From NCBI RefSeq assembly GCF_013410875.1, contig NZ_JACCCU010000002.1, forward strand, positions 558,001 to 622,000: a DNA stretch of 64,000 nt, given 5' to 3'. The notes under the pieces are model-generated. The model saw only the letters and a list, made by a program, of their open reading frames with translations, was not told the origin of the DNA and did not search any database. Source of the stretch: Tunturiibacter empetritectus. Lineage in GTDB: Bacteria; Acidobacteriota; Terriglobia; Terriglobales; Acidobacteriaceae. Both the position numbers and the translations under genes were made by a program. Shown here one piece after another: positions 29,480 through 37,996 of the stretch; positions within the stretch are counted from its first letter, which is position 1; each line of letters opens with the position of its first letter.

Positions 29480-30421
29480 ATGCCCATACAGACCACCACG
29501 AACATCTGGCACAACGGGAGCCTGATTCCCTGGGACAAAGCCCAAATTCACGTTATGTCCCACGTCGTCCACTACGGCTCGTCAGTCTTTGAGGGCATCC
29601 GCTGCTACGCCCAGCCGAACGCCAACAGCATCTTCCGCCTGCCGGAGCACATGGCTCGGCTGGTCGATTCGGCCAAGATCTACCGAATGCCGCTTCCCTA
29701 CACGGTGGAACAGCTCTCGACCGCAGTGATCGATGTGGTGGAAGCCAATGGTGTCGCTCCATGCTACATACGCCCGATCGCCTTCCGCGGGTATGGCGAG
29801 CTTGGCGTCAATCCGCTGAAGTCGCCCGTCGAGGTTTACATTGCGAACTACCCATGGGGCAAGTACGTTCCGGGCACCTCCGGAGCCGATGTCTGCGTGT
29901 CGAGCTGGAGCCGGCTTGCTCCGAATACGATGCCGACGCTCGCCAAGGCCGGTGCGAACTACATGAACTCGCAGCTGATTCGCATGGAGGCCGAGATCAA
30001 CGGCTACTCCGAGGGCATTGGCCTCGATACGAATGGCTACCTCTCCGAAGGATCGGGTGAGAACCTGTTCCTGGTGCGTGGTAGCGTGCTCTACACCACC
30101 CCCTTGGCGAACTCGGTGCTGAACGGCATCACCCGTAGCTCCGTTCTCACCCTGGCCAAGCAGCTCGGTATCGAAGTGGTCGAGCAGGCACTTCCCCGAG
30201 AGATGCTCTACATCTGCGATGAGGCGTTCTTTACTGGTACTGCTGCCGAGGTGACCCATCTCCGTTCGGTTGATCGGATTATGGTGGGCGACGGCACGAT
30301 GGGTCCGATCACCAAGGCGCTGCACGATGAGTTCTTCGGCATCGTCCACGGCACACTGCCCGACCGCCATAATTGGCTGACGCCGGTAAATGTGAAGGCC
30401 GGCGAACCGGTCGGCGTATAA
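29480..30421 (+). CDS. ilvE: Branched-chain amino acid aminotransferase
   Basis: 313 residues from ATG 29480, with AGGAG eight bases upstream; the open frame reaches back to 28904 but that part is antisense to marC. The class IV aminotransferase fold is clear: IWHNGSLIPWDKAQIHVMSHVVHYGSSVFEGIR, pyridoxal-phosphate lysine K156 in TLAKAGANYMNSQL, and LSEGSGENLF. It catalyses the last step of Leu/Ile/Val synthesis. It stands alone and is followed by a terminator. Confidence 0.94.
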   Translation: MPIQTTTNIWHNGSLIPWDKAQIHVMSHVVHYGSSVFEGIRCYAQPNANSIFRLPEHMARLVDSAKIYRMPLPYTVEQLSTAVIDVVEANGVAPCYIRPIAFRGYGELGVNPLKSPVEVYIANYPWGKYVPGTSGADVCVSSWSRLAPNTMPTLAKAGANYMNSQLIRMEAEINGYSEGIGLDTNGYLSEGSGENLFLVRGSVLYTTPLANSVLNGITRSSVLTLAKQLGIEVVEQALPREMLYICDEAFFTGTAAEVTHLRSVDRIMVGDGTMGPITKALHDEFFGIVHGTLPDRHNWLTPVNVKAGEPVGV

Positions 30422-30445
30422 GCAACTGAAAATGTCACGAATAGA

Positions 30446-30475
30446 GAAGAGGCAGCCATAGCGGCTGCCTCTTTC
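30446..30475. terminator. Bidirectional intrinsic terminator between ilvE and the cupin gene
   Basis: AGAGGCAGCC (30448-30457) pairs with GGCTGCCTCT (30463-30472), followed by TTCTT on the plus strand and by TCTTCTCT on the minus strand. It sits between convergent genes. Confidence 0.85.
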
Positions 30476-30550
30476 TTGTGTGTGCGGTCCCCTCGCGTTT
30501 GTTTTGGCCTTGGATAACCGAAACATACCATGACGGTGTGCAGGCTCCGG

Positions 30551-30895
30551 CTACTGCGTGATCCTGTCGCCGTGGCTCGGTGGCTGGCTTGTGACGAGGA
30601 TGCGGGTGGGGGTCGAACCGCAATTGAAGACCTGATGCTGCTGGCCGGGAGAGACCTCGACACCTGTGCCAGCTTGCAGGACGAAGTTGCTCTGCTCCAC
30701 TTCAACGGTCAGTTCTCCTTCAAGAACGTAGAAGAACTGGCGGGATCGGATGTGACGGTGTCGAACCTCACTTGTGCCAGGTGGCATGAGTTCTTCAATG
30801 ATGCTGAGATCGGTTGTTCTGACGAGATGCCAGCCGTCGCAGCCTTCTCCCCATTGGTAGTGTTCGGCGGTCTGCGGGCTGACAATCTGAGTCAT
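30551..30895 (-). CDS. Small cupin-domain protein
   Basis: 114 residues forming one cupin barrel: MPPGTSEVRHRHIRSRQFFYVLEGEL carries the first motif (His-x-His…Glu) and SPGQQHQVFNCG the second with its histidine, so a divalent metal can bind. Substrate unknown. It follows the DUF6982-like gene by 29 bp on the same strand and may be the last gene of the regulator transcript. Confidence 0.85.
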   Translation of the reverse strand: MTQIVSPQTAEHYQWGEGCDGWHLVRTTDLSIIEELMPPGTSEVRHRHIRSRQFFYVLEGELTVEVEQSNFVLQAGTGVEVSPGQQHQVFNCGSTPTRILVTSQPPSHGDRITQ

Positions 30896-30924
30896 CGAGA
30901 GGATCGTTGCGCTCTGGTTGCGAG

Positions 30925-31536
30925 TTAGTTAGGGCTTTTTGGAACGTTTCGCATTCCGAGGACATGGAAGTCCTTGAGGCCGCCCTTAAGAACGTAGACG
31001 AGCGCGTTATTTCCATTTGGATCGGTCGGTCGCAGGAAGAAACCAGACTCGAGCACGAAGTCCCGAGTGTTGCTGATGATGCCCTCGATCATCTCGCCGT
31101 CGTAGAAGTAGACGCGCACCCACAGGCCAGGTACGACAGGCGCATGCTCGTGAAAGTGGAGAGCCCTGTGGCGCAGATCGCCGTCGAAGGTTTTGACGAA
31201 AAAAACGGCCTTCGCATCCTTGGTGGGGACATCTTCTACTACGTCCGAGTCAAGTAGCTTCAACCGGATCGAGTCCAGGGGATAGACGGGATCGTTGCGT
31301 AGAAGCTGTTCGATCGAACCAAGCTCCTGGGGTTCCGCGAGACCGCGAACTGCATGGTTCTCGTAGCGGACGACGACACGATACGCGTCGGATGGCTCTT
31401 TTTCGGCGACCTGGGATCTGGTTGAGGACCTTACGATGCGTGGTTGTTCCGCGGCGACAGGTCGTACTGCTTGATCTTGTACAGGAGCGCCTTGTAGCTG
31501 ATTTGCAGATCGTTTGCCGCGGCCTTCCTGTTCCAT
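30925..31536 (-). CDS. DUF6982-like protein overlapping the sigma-54 activator gene
   Basis: The only usual start codon in this frame is ATG 31536, which lies 106 bp inside the upstream regulator gene in another frame; the first ~35 residues would be read from the DNA for the regulator's HTH. The recognisable part starts later: DAYRVVVRYENHAVRGL, then DGDLRHRALHFHEHAPVVPGLWVRVYFYDGEMIEGIISNTRDF and the ending KDFHVLGMRNV. The 'YFDG…LEG' strand pattern resembles DUF6982 of Acidobacteria, function unknown. Either the genes truly overlap or an unusual start codon is used after the regulator stop (31431). Confidence 0.7.
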   Translation of the reverse strand: MEQEGRGKRSANQLQGAPVQDQAVRPVAAEQPRIVRSSTRSQVAEKEPSDAYRVVVRYENHAVRGLAEPQELGSIEQLLRNDPVYPLDSIRLKLLDSDVVEDVPTKDAKAVFFVKTFDGDLRHRALHFHEHAPVVPGLWVRVYFYDGEMIEGIISNTRDFVLESGFFLRPTDPNGNNALVYVLKGGLKDFHVLGMRNVPKSPN

Positions 31537-32876
31537 CCAGTTCCCTCCAGTACCTGTGCAATTGCCGTCGACTCCGCATCCCCCTTAAGGTTGCGGACCA
31601 TCGCCTTGAGCCCGGCGCCGTTTGGCGCCTCCTGGGCTGCTGCTACTGTAGCTGCTCCCCCCTGATAGACGGTAGAGGGGGAGAGCTCGTCGACGATGGA
31701 TCTCTCTTCGCCAAGCACCAGGTAACGGTTGACTACATTTTCCAACTCGCGCAGGTTGCCCGGCCAGGAGTGCTCGGACAGGGCGTTCAGCAGGTTCTGC
31801 GAGAAGGGGAGCGGATCGCGGCCGTACCGCTTGGCCCCCTTGCGCATGAAGTACTCCGACAGTACGGGAATCTCCTCGCGGCGCTCTCGCAACGGCGGAA
31901 TGCTGAGGGTAAATCCATTGAGACGATAGTAAAGATCTTCGCGGAAGGTCTTGTTGGCCATTGCCTCCTTCATATTAATGTTGGTGGCTGCAATCACGCG
32001 GACGTCTACCTTCATCGGCGAGCGGCTGCCCAGACGGGAGAAGGTTCCGTCCTGCAGGACCTGCAACAGCTTGGCCTGGAGGATAGCGGGCATCTCGCCA
32101 ATCTCGTCGAGAAAGATCGTTCCGCCGGTGCAGACCTCGAACTTGCCGGGCTTAGTCTTCACCGCGCCGGTAAAAGCTCCCTGCTCGTAGCCGAAGAGTT
32201 CGCTCTCCAGCAAGTCGGCCGGGACTGCCGCACAGTTGACCTTGAGAAAGATGTTCTGGCTGCGGGCCGACATCTTGTGGGTGTAGAGGGCGAGGATCTC
32301 CTTACCGGTCCCGCTCTCTCCCAGAATCAGGAGTGGAATGTCCGCGCGGGCTACCAGGGCGGCCTGAGCCTCAAGTTCGCGCATCCTCTTGCTGGACCGC
32401 ACGAAGGAGTGGCTCTCGTTGAGCGGGATCTCCTTCAGGGCGTCGGCGACGGGAATCTTCTTTTCGGCAGAGGCCAGGTGTTCCTCAATGGCCTGCTCGA
32501 CATCGCTGCCGGTAAACGGCTTCATGACAATGGCACGGACGCCCAGGCGAATGACCATCTCCAGATCGCGGAGTTCGGCGGAGCACGACAGGACAACTAC
32601 CGCGAGATTCGGCTTGGTGCAACGAATATGGGTGAGCAGAGGCAGCGGGTCGCGATTGGTGTGCAGGGCGAGCAAAAGCAGATCCGGCTGCTCGGCCTTG
32701 TCCAGGCGCTCGAGCAGGGTCTGCTCGTCAGAGAAGAGACTGAGCGAGTACCGGGTGCCGAGGGTGGACCGTAGATAATCCAGAACGGCGAGATCCGGCT
32801 CCAGAATTAGAATCTGGGCACGCGTTCGCGTATTGGGCTTCAAGGCAGGGACGGGATAAGAAAGCGCAGCTGACAT
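31431..32876 (-). CDS. Sigma-54 activator with degenerate receiver domain (PrsR-like)
   Basis: 481 residues from ATG 32876 with GAGGT eight bases upstream; a TTG at 32915 is less likely. Domains: receiver (about 15-130), AAA+ (about 150-385) with GESGTGKE Walker A, the sigma-54 contact loop GAFTGA and GGTIFLDEIGEM, then a Fis-type HTH (about 430-475). In the receiver the phospho-acceptor Asp is gone (PDLLLLALHTNRD) although the Lys (VMKPF) remains, so it is probably not controlled by ordinary phosphorylation. PrsR-type activators control exosortase/exopolysaccharide genes, which lie next door. No histidine kinase is nearby. Confidence 0.88.
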   Translation of the reverse strand: MSAALSYPVPALKPNTRTRAQILILEPDLAVLDYLRSTLGTRYSLSLFSDEQTLLERLDKAEQPDLLLLALHTNRDPLPLLTHIRCTKPNLAVVVLSCSAELRDLEMVIRLGVRAIVMKPFTGSDVEQAIEEHLASAEKKIPVADALKEIPLNESHSFVRSSKRMRELEAQAALVARADIPLLILGESGTGKEILALYTHKMSARSQNIFLKVNCAAVPADLLESELFGYEQGAFTGAVKTKPGKFEVCTGGTIFLDEIGEMPAILQAKLLQVLQDGTFSRLGSRSPMKVDVRVIAATNINMKEAMANKTFREDLYYRLNGFTLSIPPLRERREEIPVLSEYFMRKGAKRYGRDPLPFSQNLLNALSEHSWPGNLRELENVVNRYLVLGEERSIVDELSPSTVYQGGAATVAAAQEAPNGAGLKAMVRNLKGDAESTAIAQVLEGTGWNRKAAANDLQISYKALLYKIKQYDLSPRNNHAS

Positions 32877-33383
32877 ACAAAGTACCTCAAGTTGCAGGTG
32901 TGGACTGTCTCCCAAACCTGCGGTGATCCTGAACCCGGTTGGCCCCCCAGGGTCAGACTGTACTCAATCCAGACAGTTGCCAAAAAGCGGATGGGGTCAT
33001 CCGAACCACCCGCGCCAGCAGATTCTAGCTCTACTAACACAACATTTGCACAAAAATGTTACGAACTTTGCCGACAAAAGAGATAAAGGTTTACCACTCT
33101 CCTATCGAGTAGGCATAGCTTACATGGTACTGGCATCAGTAAAACGAAAAAAATGTGAACTTTTTTTTGCGGGTTACTTTGGTGAAGGGCCGCCCGGTGA
33201 CCTCAAAATTCAATGGAAAAGCGCCACTTCAATCCAATTTTGGGGTTTGCCCGTATATTTCGCTTTTCGGTTGAGCCCGGGAAATCCTCATTGTTTCTCC
33301 CCGGTGTCCTGGAAATGGCGCTTGACGTGCAGTGTGAAGGATATTGCAAACTTGCGGTTTCTGCACAACGCCGATAGGAAAAA
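32877..33383. promoter_or_regulatory. Divergent control region of the two sigma-54 activators
   Basis: About 500 bp, AT-rich in 33010-33260, with no gene. It holds a sigma-54-like site for the right-hand gene (33316-33331) and poly-A/T tracts (33145-33170). Confidence 0.5.
33316..33331 (+). promoter_or_regulatory. Sigma-54 promoter candidate before the receiver-less activator
   Basis: TGGCGCTTGACGTGCA keeps GG-N10-GC and matches TGGCAC-N5-TTGCA at most positions (A to G in the -24 box, T to G in the -12 box). Transcription would start near 33342, about 40 bp before the ATG, suggesting auto- or cross-activation. Confidence 0.5.
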
Positions 33384-34478
33384 ATGACCTTGGATCATCA
33401 CGCCGAATCCGCCGCCTCTCTTAACTTGCCACCTCTTGAGATCTTTTTTGGCAAGACAGCTGTTATGCAGGCGGTTCGAAATAAGTTGGAGCGAGTCGCC
33501 GAAACCGATGTCCCCGTGCTGATCCAGGGGGAGAGCGGAACCGGCAAGGAGATTTGCGTGCGTCTGCTGCATGCCTTCTCTCTGCGGGCCAAAGGCTCTC
33601 TGGTCAAAGTAAGCTGTCCGGCGATCCCTCACTCGCTGCTCGAAACCGAGCTTTTCGGTTACGAAAAGGGCGCTTTTACAGGCGCTATGTCCACAAAGCT
33701 GGGGCGCGTCGAACAATCTCACAATGGCACGCTATTTCTGGATGAGGTCGGAAGCCTTGATTTGGGAGTTCAATCGAAGCTCCTCCAAGTTCTGCAGGAC
33801 GGAACCTTTGTCCGCGTGGGTGGCCACGAACCGAGAAGCATTGTAACCCGGCTGGTCTCAGCTTCCAACACGGACCTTCGCAGCCAGGTCGAGGATGGAA
33901 GCTTCCGCCTGGACTTCCTCTTCCGTATCAATGCGGTCACGATTAACTTGCCTCCGTTGCGCCAACGGATCGCCGACCTGCCTATCCTGATCGATTACTT
34001 TATCGACCACTATGCAAAGATCTTCCACAATGCACCGGAATTACTCTCTAAGAGCGCGGTCCGCCTGATGCAGAACTATCACTGGCCGGGAAATATCCGC
34101 CAGCTGGAGAACCTCATCCGCAGCTATGTGCTGATCGGCAGCGAGGAGGCGTTGGTCGCGGAACTTATGCCCGAGACTCCGCGCGGAGGCATCACTACCG
34201 ATATCGACCTCAGCGAACCAATCTCCCTGAAGAACATTACCAAGAAGGCGACTCAGGACCTCGAGCGGCAGATCATTTTGAAAGTTCTGCAGGAGAATAG
34301 CTGGAATCGCCAGAAGACGGCGAAGTGGCTTCAGATCAGCTATCGGTCTCTGTTGTACAAGCTGAGCGAGGTGGGCATGCCTGAGGTTCCGCCGCGGCCT
34401 CTGCGGATCCCCCACTTGGTGAAGAAAGAAGAGCGGACACTGAAGCCTGCACTCTCCTCGCGGACGCGCATCTATTGA
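33384..34478 (+). CDS. Sigma-54 activator without receiver domain
   Basis: 364 residues. There is no sensor domain: only a ~20-residue leader precedes the AAA+ domain (about 22-250), with GESGTGKE, GAFTGA and GTLFLDEVGSLD, the arginine finger region RLDFLFRINAVTINLPPLRQR and WPGNIRQLENLIR. A Fis-type HTH follows (about 285-330, NRQKTAKWLQISYRSLLYKL), close in sequence to that of the divergent activator, so they may bind the same sites. The C-terminal ~30 residues are basic. Without a sensor, its level or a partner must set its activity. Confidence 0.88.
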   Translation: MTLDHHAESAASLNLPPLEIFFGKTAVMQAVRNKLERVAETDVPVLIQGESGTGKEICVRLLHAFSLRAKGSLVKVSCPAIPHSLLETELFGYEKGAFTGAMSTKLGRVEQSHNGTLFLDEVGSLDLGVQSKLLQVLQDGTFVRVGGHEPRSIVTRLVSASNTDLRSQVEDGSFRLDFLFRINAVTINLPPLRQRIADLPILIDYFIDHYAKIFHNAPELLSKSAVRLMQNYHWPGNIRQLENLIRSYVLIGSEEALVAELMPETPRGGITTDIDLSEPISLKNITKKATQDLERQIILKVLQENSWNRQKTAKWLQISYRSLLYKLSEVGMPEVPPRPLRIPHLVKKEERTLKPALSSRTRIY

Positions 34479-34604
34479 TGCTGCCTCCTCAGGTGAACTG
34501 CTTCTGATTCGCATTCGGTTGAGTTTAGTAAAAGATTTACTGCCGAACGGTTTACTGCGCTTTGTACCAAGAACGAAGCCTGTTCCGGGGACCACGATTC
34601 GCGC

Positions 34605-34626
34605 GGTCACTTCGTGACTTGTATAC
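34605..34626. repeat. Small palindromic element, copy 2
   Basis: GTCAC-TTC-GTGAC followed by TTGTATAC, then a T-tract (34626-34634). Homologous to 7046-7067 with paired stem changes. The T-tract could make this copy a terminator for the activator gene at 33384. Confidence 0.6.
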
Positions 34627-34702
34627 TTTTTTTCGTGAGGATAGATGTGCGCCGGTCCTCGGGTTGGTCGGAAAGAGTAAGGCTTGTTGTCTGTGACAGG
34701 AG

Positions 34703-36079
34703 CTACTGCGCGCCCTGTCGCCGGATGATCGTCTTGATCGTCTCGAACATGATCAACAGATCGAGCCCCAGCGTCATGTGCTTGATGTAATAAAGATCGA
34801 ACTCCAGCTTTTCGCGGCTCTCTGCCAGCGTCGCCCCATAGCCATAACGCACCTGCGCCCAACCCGTTAGACCAGGGCGGATCATGTGGCGAAGGTTGAA
34901 ATACGGAATCTGTTCGGTGAGCCACGGCACGAACTCTGGCCGCTCTGGGCGTGGACCGACAAAGCCCATATCGCCGCGAAGTACATTCCAGAGCTGAGGG
35001 ACCTCATCGAGCCGGGTCTTACGCATAAACATGCCAACGCGGGTCACGCGCGGATCGTTCTTGGTCGCCCACTTTGCTCCGGCGACCTCTGCATCGGTTC
35101 GCATCGTACGAAATTTGTAGACAGTGAAGTTCTTTCCGCCGAGACCTACCCGTGTCTGCCGGAAGAAGATCGGGCCGGGGGAGGACAGCCGCACCATCAA
35201 CACGACGATGGGGAAGAATGGTAGGAAGAGAAGCAGACCGACCGCGGCTGTCAGCGTCGAGACTATCCGCCGGGCAATCTGCTGGGATGGCTTCACGCGA
35301 AAGCCTTCGCTGTAGATGAAGCTGCTCGGATGAAGACCATCGAGATGCAGCTTGCCGGTAAGCCGCTCCAGCAGGGATCCAGCATCTTCGATGACAACTC
35401 CGTTGAACCGAAGCTTCAGCAACTCTCGGACGGGAAACTCGCCGCGACGATCTTCAATGGCAACGATGACACGATCGACGGGCGGTCTGGGTACGGAGAA
35501 TCTCTCCAGGGCAATGTGGATAGCCTCTTTGCGCTGGTCGCGGTCGGTGACGACGCCATCCCAGCCCAGGACCTCCATGCCCGCGTCTTTGCGAGCTTCG
35601 AGCAGGTTGACGATAGTCTGGGCACGTTCGCCTGCACCAAGTACATAAACCCGCTCTCGGAACATCTCCCGACCGATGATCCACTCGTATGCGCTGCGCC
35701 ATGCTACCAGTGCCAGGGTGAGGAAGATCAGGCCAAGCAGCAGAACATAGTGGGCGATGTCGGCTGCGGGAAAGAGATAGATGATCGCCGAGAGCAGAAA
35801 CGATAGGAAGCCAAGGACCAGGAGCAGGCGAAAGTAGATCTCCCAGCTTGCAGAGATGCGCTGCGGCTCGTACAGATCGAAGTAGTAAGAGGAGAGCAGC
35901 GTCAGGATGGTCAGGCCAAGAATCTTCAGGCCGCCGTTCTCATAGTTCAGAACGAGATAGGTATCCGGCCCCAGCAGCAGCACCGTCGCCAGCAGGAAGC
36001 AACCACTCACAATCAGCGCTTCGCACAACAGGAGAACGATGGTACGCGTGGGATAATACACGTTGAAAAGCCGGATCAT
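34703..36079 (-). CDS. Priming sugar transferase, XrtA/PEP-CTERM exopolysaccharide type (TIGR03013-like)
   Basis: 458 residues. Four to five N-terminal membrane helices (about 10-125), a CoA-binding-like region (RERVYVLGAGERAQTIVNLLEARKD), another helix near 285 and the catalytic bacterial sugar transferase domain at the C-terminus (GPIFFRQTRVGLGGKNFTVYKFRTMR, KTRLDEVPQLWNVLRGDMGFVGPRPE). It transfers a sugar phosphate to undecaprenyl phosphate to start the repeat unit. Last gene of the minus-strand export operon, 18 bp after the kinase. Confidence 0.92.
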   Translation of the reverse strand: MIRLFNVYYPTRTIVLLLCEALIVSGCFLLATVLLLGPDTYLVLNYENGGLKILGLTILTLLSSYYFDLYEPQRISASWEIYFRLLLVLGFLSFLLSAIIYLFPAADIAHYVLLLGLIFLTLALVAWRSAYEWIIGREMFRERVYVLGAGERAQTIVNLLEARKDAGMEVLGWDGVVTDRDQRKEAIHIALERFSVPRPPVDRVIVAIEDRRGEFPVRELLKLRFNGVVIEDAGSLLERLTGKLHLDGLHPSSFIYSEGFRVKPSQQIARRIVSTLTAAVGLLLFLPFFPIVVLMVRLSSPGPIFFRQTRVGLGGKNFTVYKFRTMRTDAEVAGAKWATKNDPRVTRVGMFMRKTRLDEVPQLWNVLRGDMGFVGPRPERPEFVPWLTEQIPYFNLRHMIRPGLTGWAQVRYGYGATLAESREKLEFDLYYIKHMTLGLDLLIMFETIKTIIRRQGAQ

Positions 36080-36097
36080 CGGGTCTTTCGCTCCCTC

Positions 36098-37081
36098 TTA
36101 CGGTTTGGCGGCATCGTATCCATAGTAGCTGCCGACCTGGGGCGCTTCCTGCACAGCGTTCAAGACAAACCCCAGGATGTTTGAGGCTTTCAACTCACTC
36201 TGAGCGCGTTGCGCAACCGGAAACTTCGTCTGTCCACTGCGCGCCACCAGCAGAACGCCATCACAGGCGCGGGCCAGGTTGACGGCATCGGAGACGGGCA
36301 GGACGGGCGAAGAGTCGACGATGATCCAGTCGAAGTGCGGCGCCGCCAGTCGAATCAGTTCTTCGAAGCGCGGGCTGCCGGAGAGATCTGCGGCCTTATC
36401 GCCGCCATTGCCGCCGGCAATAAAGGTCAGGTTCTGCGTGATTGCGGCAGTTCCCGAGGTCATTCCCTCAAACGGCTCCGAACGCTGCATCACCTCCGCC
36501 AGACTCGCCTTGCCAGCAAGATAATCCGCGAGGCCGGGATGCGACTCACATCCGAGAAATTGATGGAGCGTGTAGCGCCGCATGTCGCCGTCGATCAGCA
36601 ACACCTTGCTGCTCTTGTGCCGTGCCAGGCTCAATGCGAGATTAGTCGAGATGAAGCTCTTGCCCTCTTGTGGGAGGCCGCTGGTCACCATGATGCTCTT
36701 GAGCGGGGTGATGTCGCGGAGTTCGAAGATTCGAGAGCGAAGGCTACGAAACTGCTCGACTGCAGGACCCCGTTCCAGCAGGGAGGGTAGACGCTCAAGA
36801 GACAGAGCCCACGGGCGGACGGGAATCTTACTAACATCAAGCGCATTTGGATCCACCCGAACAGGTGGCTGGACCGGCGAGGGTCTCGTCTCAACATAAG
36901 GCTCAACGGCCGAAGTAAAACTCGACTGCTCTTCCTCGGCTGTGGCCACGGCGGTCGCATAAATGGCGGAGTGGACCGACTGCTCTGGAGTGCGCGGCTC
37001 CGGTTCGCGCCGCTCCGGTTCGCGCCGCTCCAACTTGCGCTCGGACTCTGCCTTCTGGAGTGCTTCGTAGATGCGGCTCAT
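36098..37081 (-). CDS. Tyrosine autokinase of the exopolysaccharide system (CpsD/BY-kinase)
   Basis: 327 residues. An Arg/Glu/Pro-rich N-terminus (with a short direct repeat coding REPERREPEPR) precedes a BY-kinase domain: Walker A SGLPQEGKS at 134-142, Walker A' LLIDGDMRR at 161-169, Walker B WIIVDSSPVLP. The C-terminus has a small tyrosine cluster (YYGY). It would work with the Wzz-like protein to set chain length. ATGA overlap with the ATPase gene upstream. Confidence 0.9.
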   Translation of the reverse strand: MSRIYEALQKAESERKLERREPERREPEPRTPEQSVHSAIYATAVATAEEEQSSFTSAVEPYVETRPSPVQPPVRVDPNALDVSKIPVRPWALSLERLPSLLERGPAVEQFRSLRSRIFELRDITPLKSIMVTSGLPQEGKSFISTNLALSLARHKSSKVLLIDGDMRRYTLHQFLGCESHPGLADYLAGKASLAEVMQRSEPFEGMTSGTAAITQNLTFIAGGNGGDKAADLSGSPRFEELIRLAAPHFDWIIVDSSPVLPVSDAVNLARACDGVLLVARSGQTKFPVAQRAQSELKASNILGFVLNAVQEAPQVGSYYGYDAAKP

Positions 37082-37995
37082 CGATTGTGCCCTCCCGGCT
37101 CTCTGTTGAAAGCAGCCATAAAGTTATCTTCCTTCGAGTTCTGTTTGTCGCCGTTGCCGAGGGCAGCCGATGACATCATGAACGGCTGCACCTCCAGCTC
37201 AAGCTCTGCGGCTACACCTTCGACAATAGTCCCGGTTACCTGCTGCACTTGTTCGACATACGCGACGATCAGCGAGTGCTCGCACAATAGGTTGATGATG
37301 CGCGGAATTCCCCGGCTGGCACGATGAATCAGATCAAGCGCCTCGATCGAAAAAAGCGGCCAGCTTGCACCCGCGATCCTGAGGCGTTCGGCTACATAAG
37401 CGTGGGTCTGGCTCTCAGTCAGAGCCTGCGTACGGCACCATAGCGAGACTCTCTGGCGGAGCTGCCTCACACTGGGGTGGCGAAGCTTCTCGTCTAGCTC
37501 CGGCTGCCCGGATAGCACGATCTGCAACAGCTTTTCTGAGGAGGTTTCAAGATTGGTCAGCAGTCTAATCTCCTCCAACAGCTCCCAAGAGAGGTTCTGC
37601 GCCTCATCGACGACCACCACACAGGTCTCCTCCATGCGGAAGCGTTCGATCAACCAGCGATTCAACTGCAGCAGCATGCCCGATTTGGTTCGCGTCGCCG
37701 GCACAATGCCGAAGTCTGTGAGCACAAACTCAAGGAAGTCCAGCACGTCCAGACGTGGGTTGAAGACGAAGGACGTCGAGACCTTGCGGCCGCTGAACGA
37801 GCTCAGCGCTCGGCGCAGCAGCGTCGTCTTGCCGGTGCCCACTTCGCCCGTCAGGACTGTAAAACCCTTGCGTGCGGAGATACCGTACTCCAGGCAGGCG
37901 AGCGCCTCCCGGGTGTGCGGCATCATGTAGAGAAACCGAGGGTCGGGACTAGTTCCGAAGGGGCTACTCTGAAGTTTGAAGAAGGTGTTATACAT
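37078..37995 (-). CDS. XrtA-associated AAA ATPase (ExeA/TIGR03015-like)
   Basis: 305 residues from ATG 37995, one base after the Wzz stop and preceded by GGGGGGCTGAG (an in-frame ATG at 38010 adds 5 residues). MYNTFFKLQSSPFGTSPDPRFLYMMPHTREALACLEYGI is the typical start; Walker A GEVGTGKTTLL, Walker B CVVVVDEAQNLS and the SGQPELDEKL motif follow. The ATPase is found in nearly all XrtA exopolysaccharide loci; its exact job is unknown. Confidence 0.9.
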   Translation of the reverse strand: MYNTFFKLQSSPFGTSPDPRFLYMMPHTREALACLEYGISARKGFTVLTGEVGTGKTTLLRRALSSFSGRKVSTSFVFNPRLDVLDFLEFVLTDFGIVPATRTKSGMLLQLNRWLIERFRMEETCVVVVDEAQNLSWELLEEIRLLTNLETSSEKLLQIVLSGQPELDEKLRHPSVRQLRQRVSLWCRTQALTESQTHAYVAERLRIAGASWPLFSIEALDLIHRASRGIPRIINLLCEHSLIVAYVEQVQQVTGTIVEGVAAELELEVQPFMMSSAALGNGDKQNSKEDNFMAAFNREPGGHNR

Positions 37996-37996
37996 C

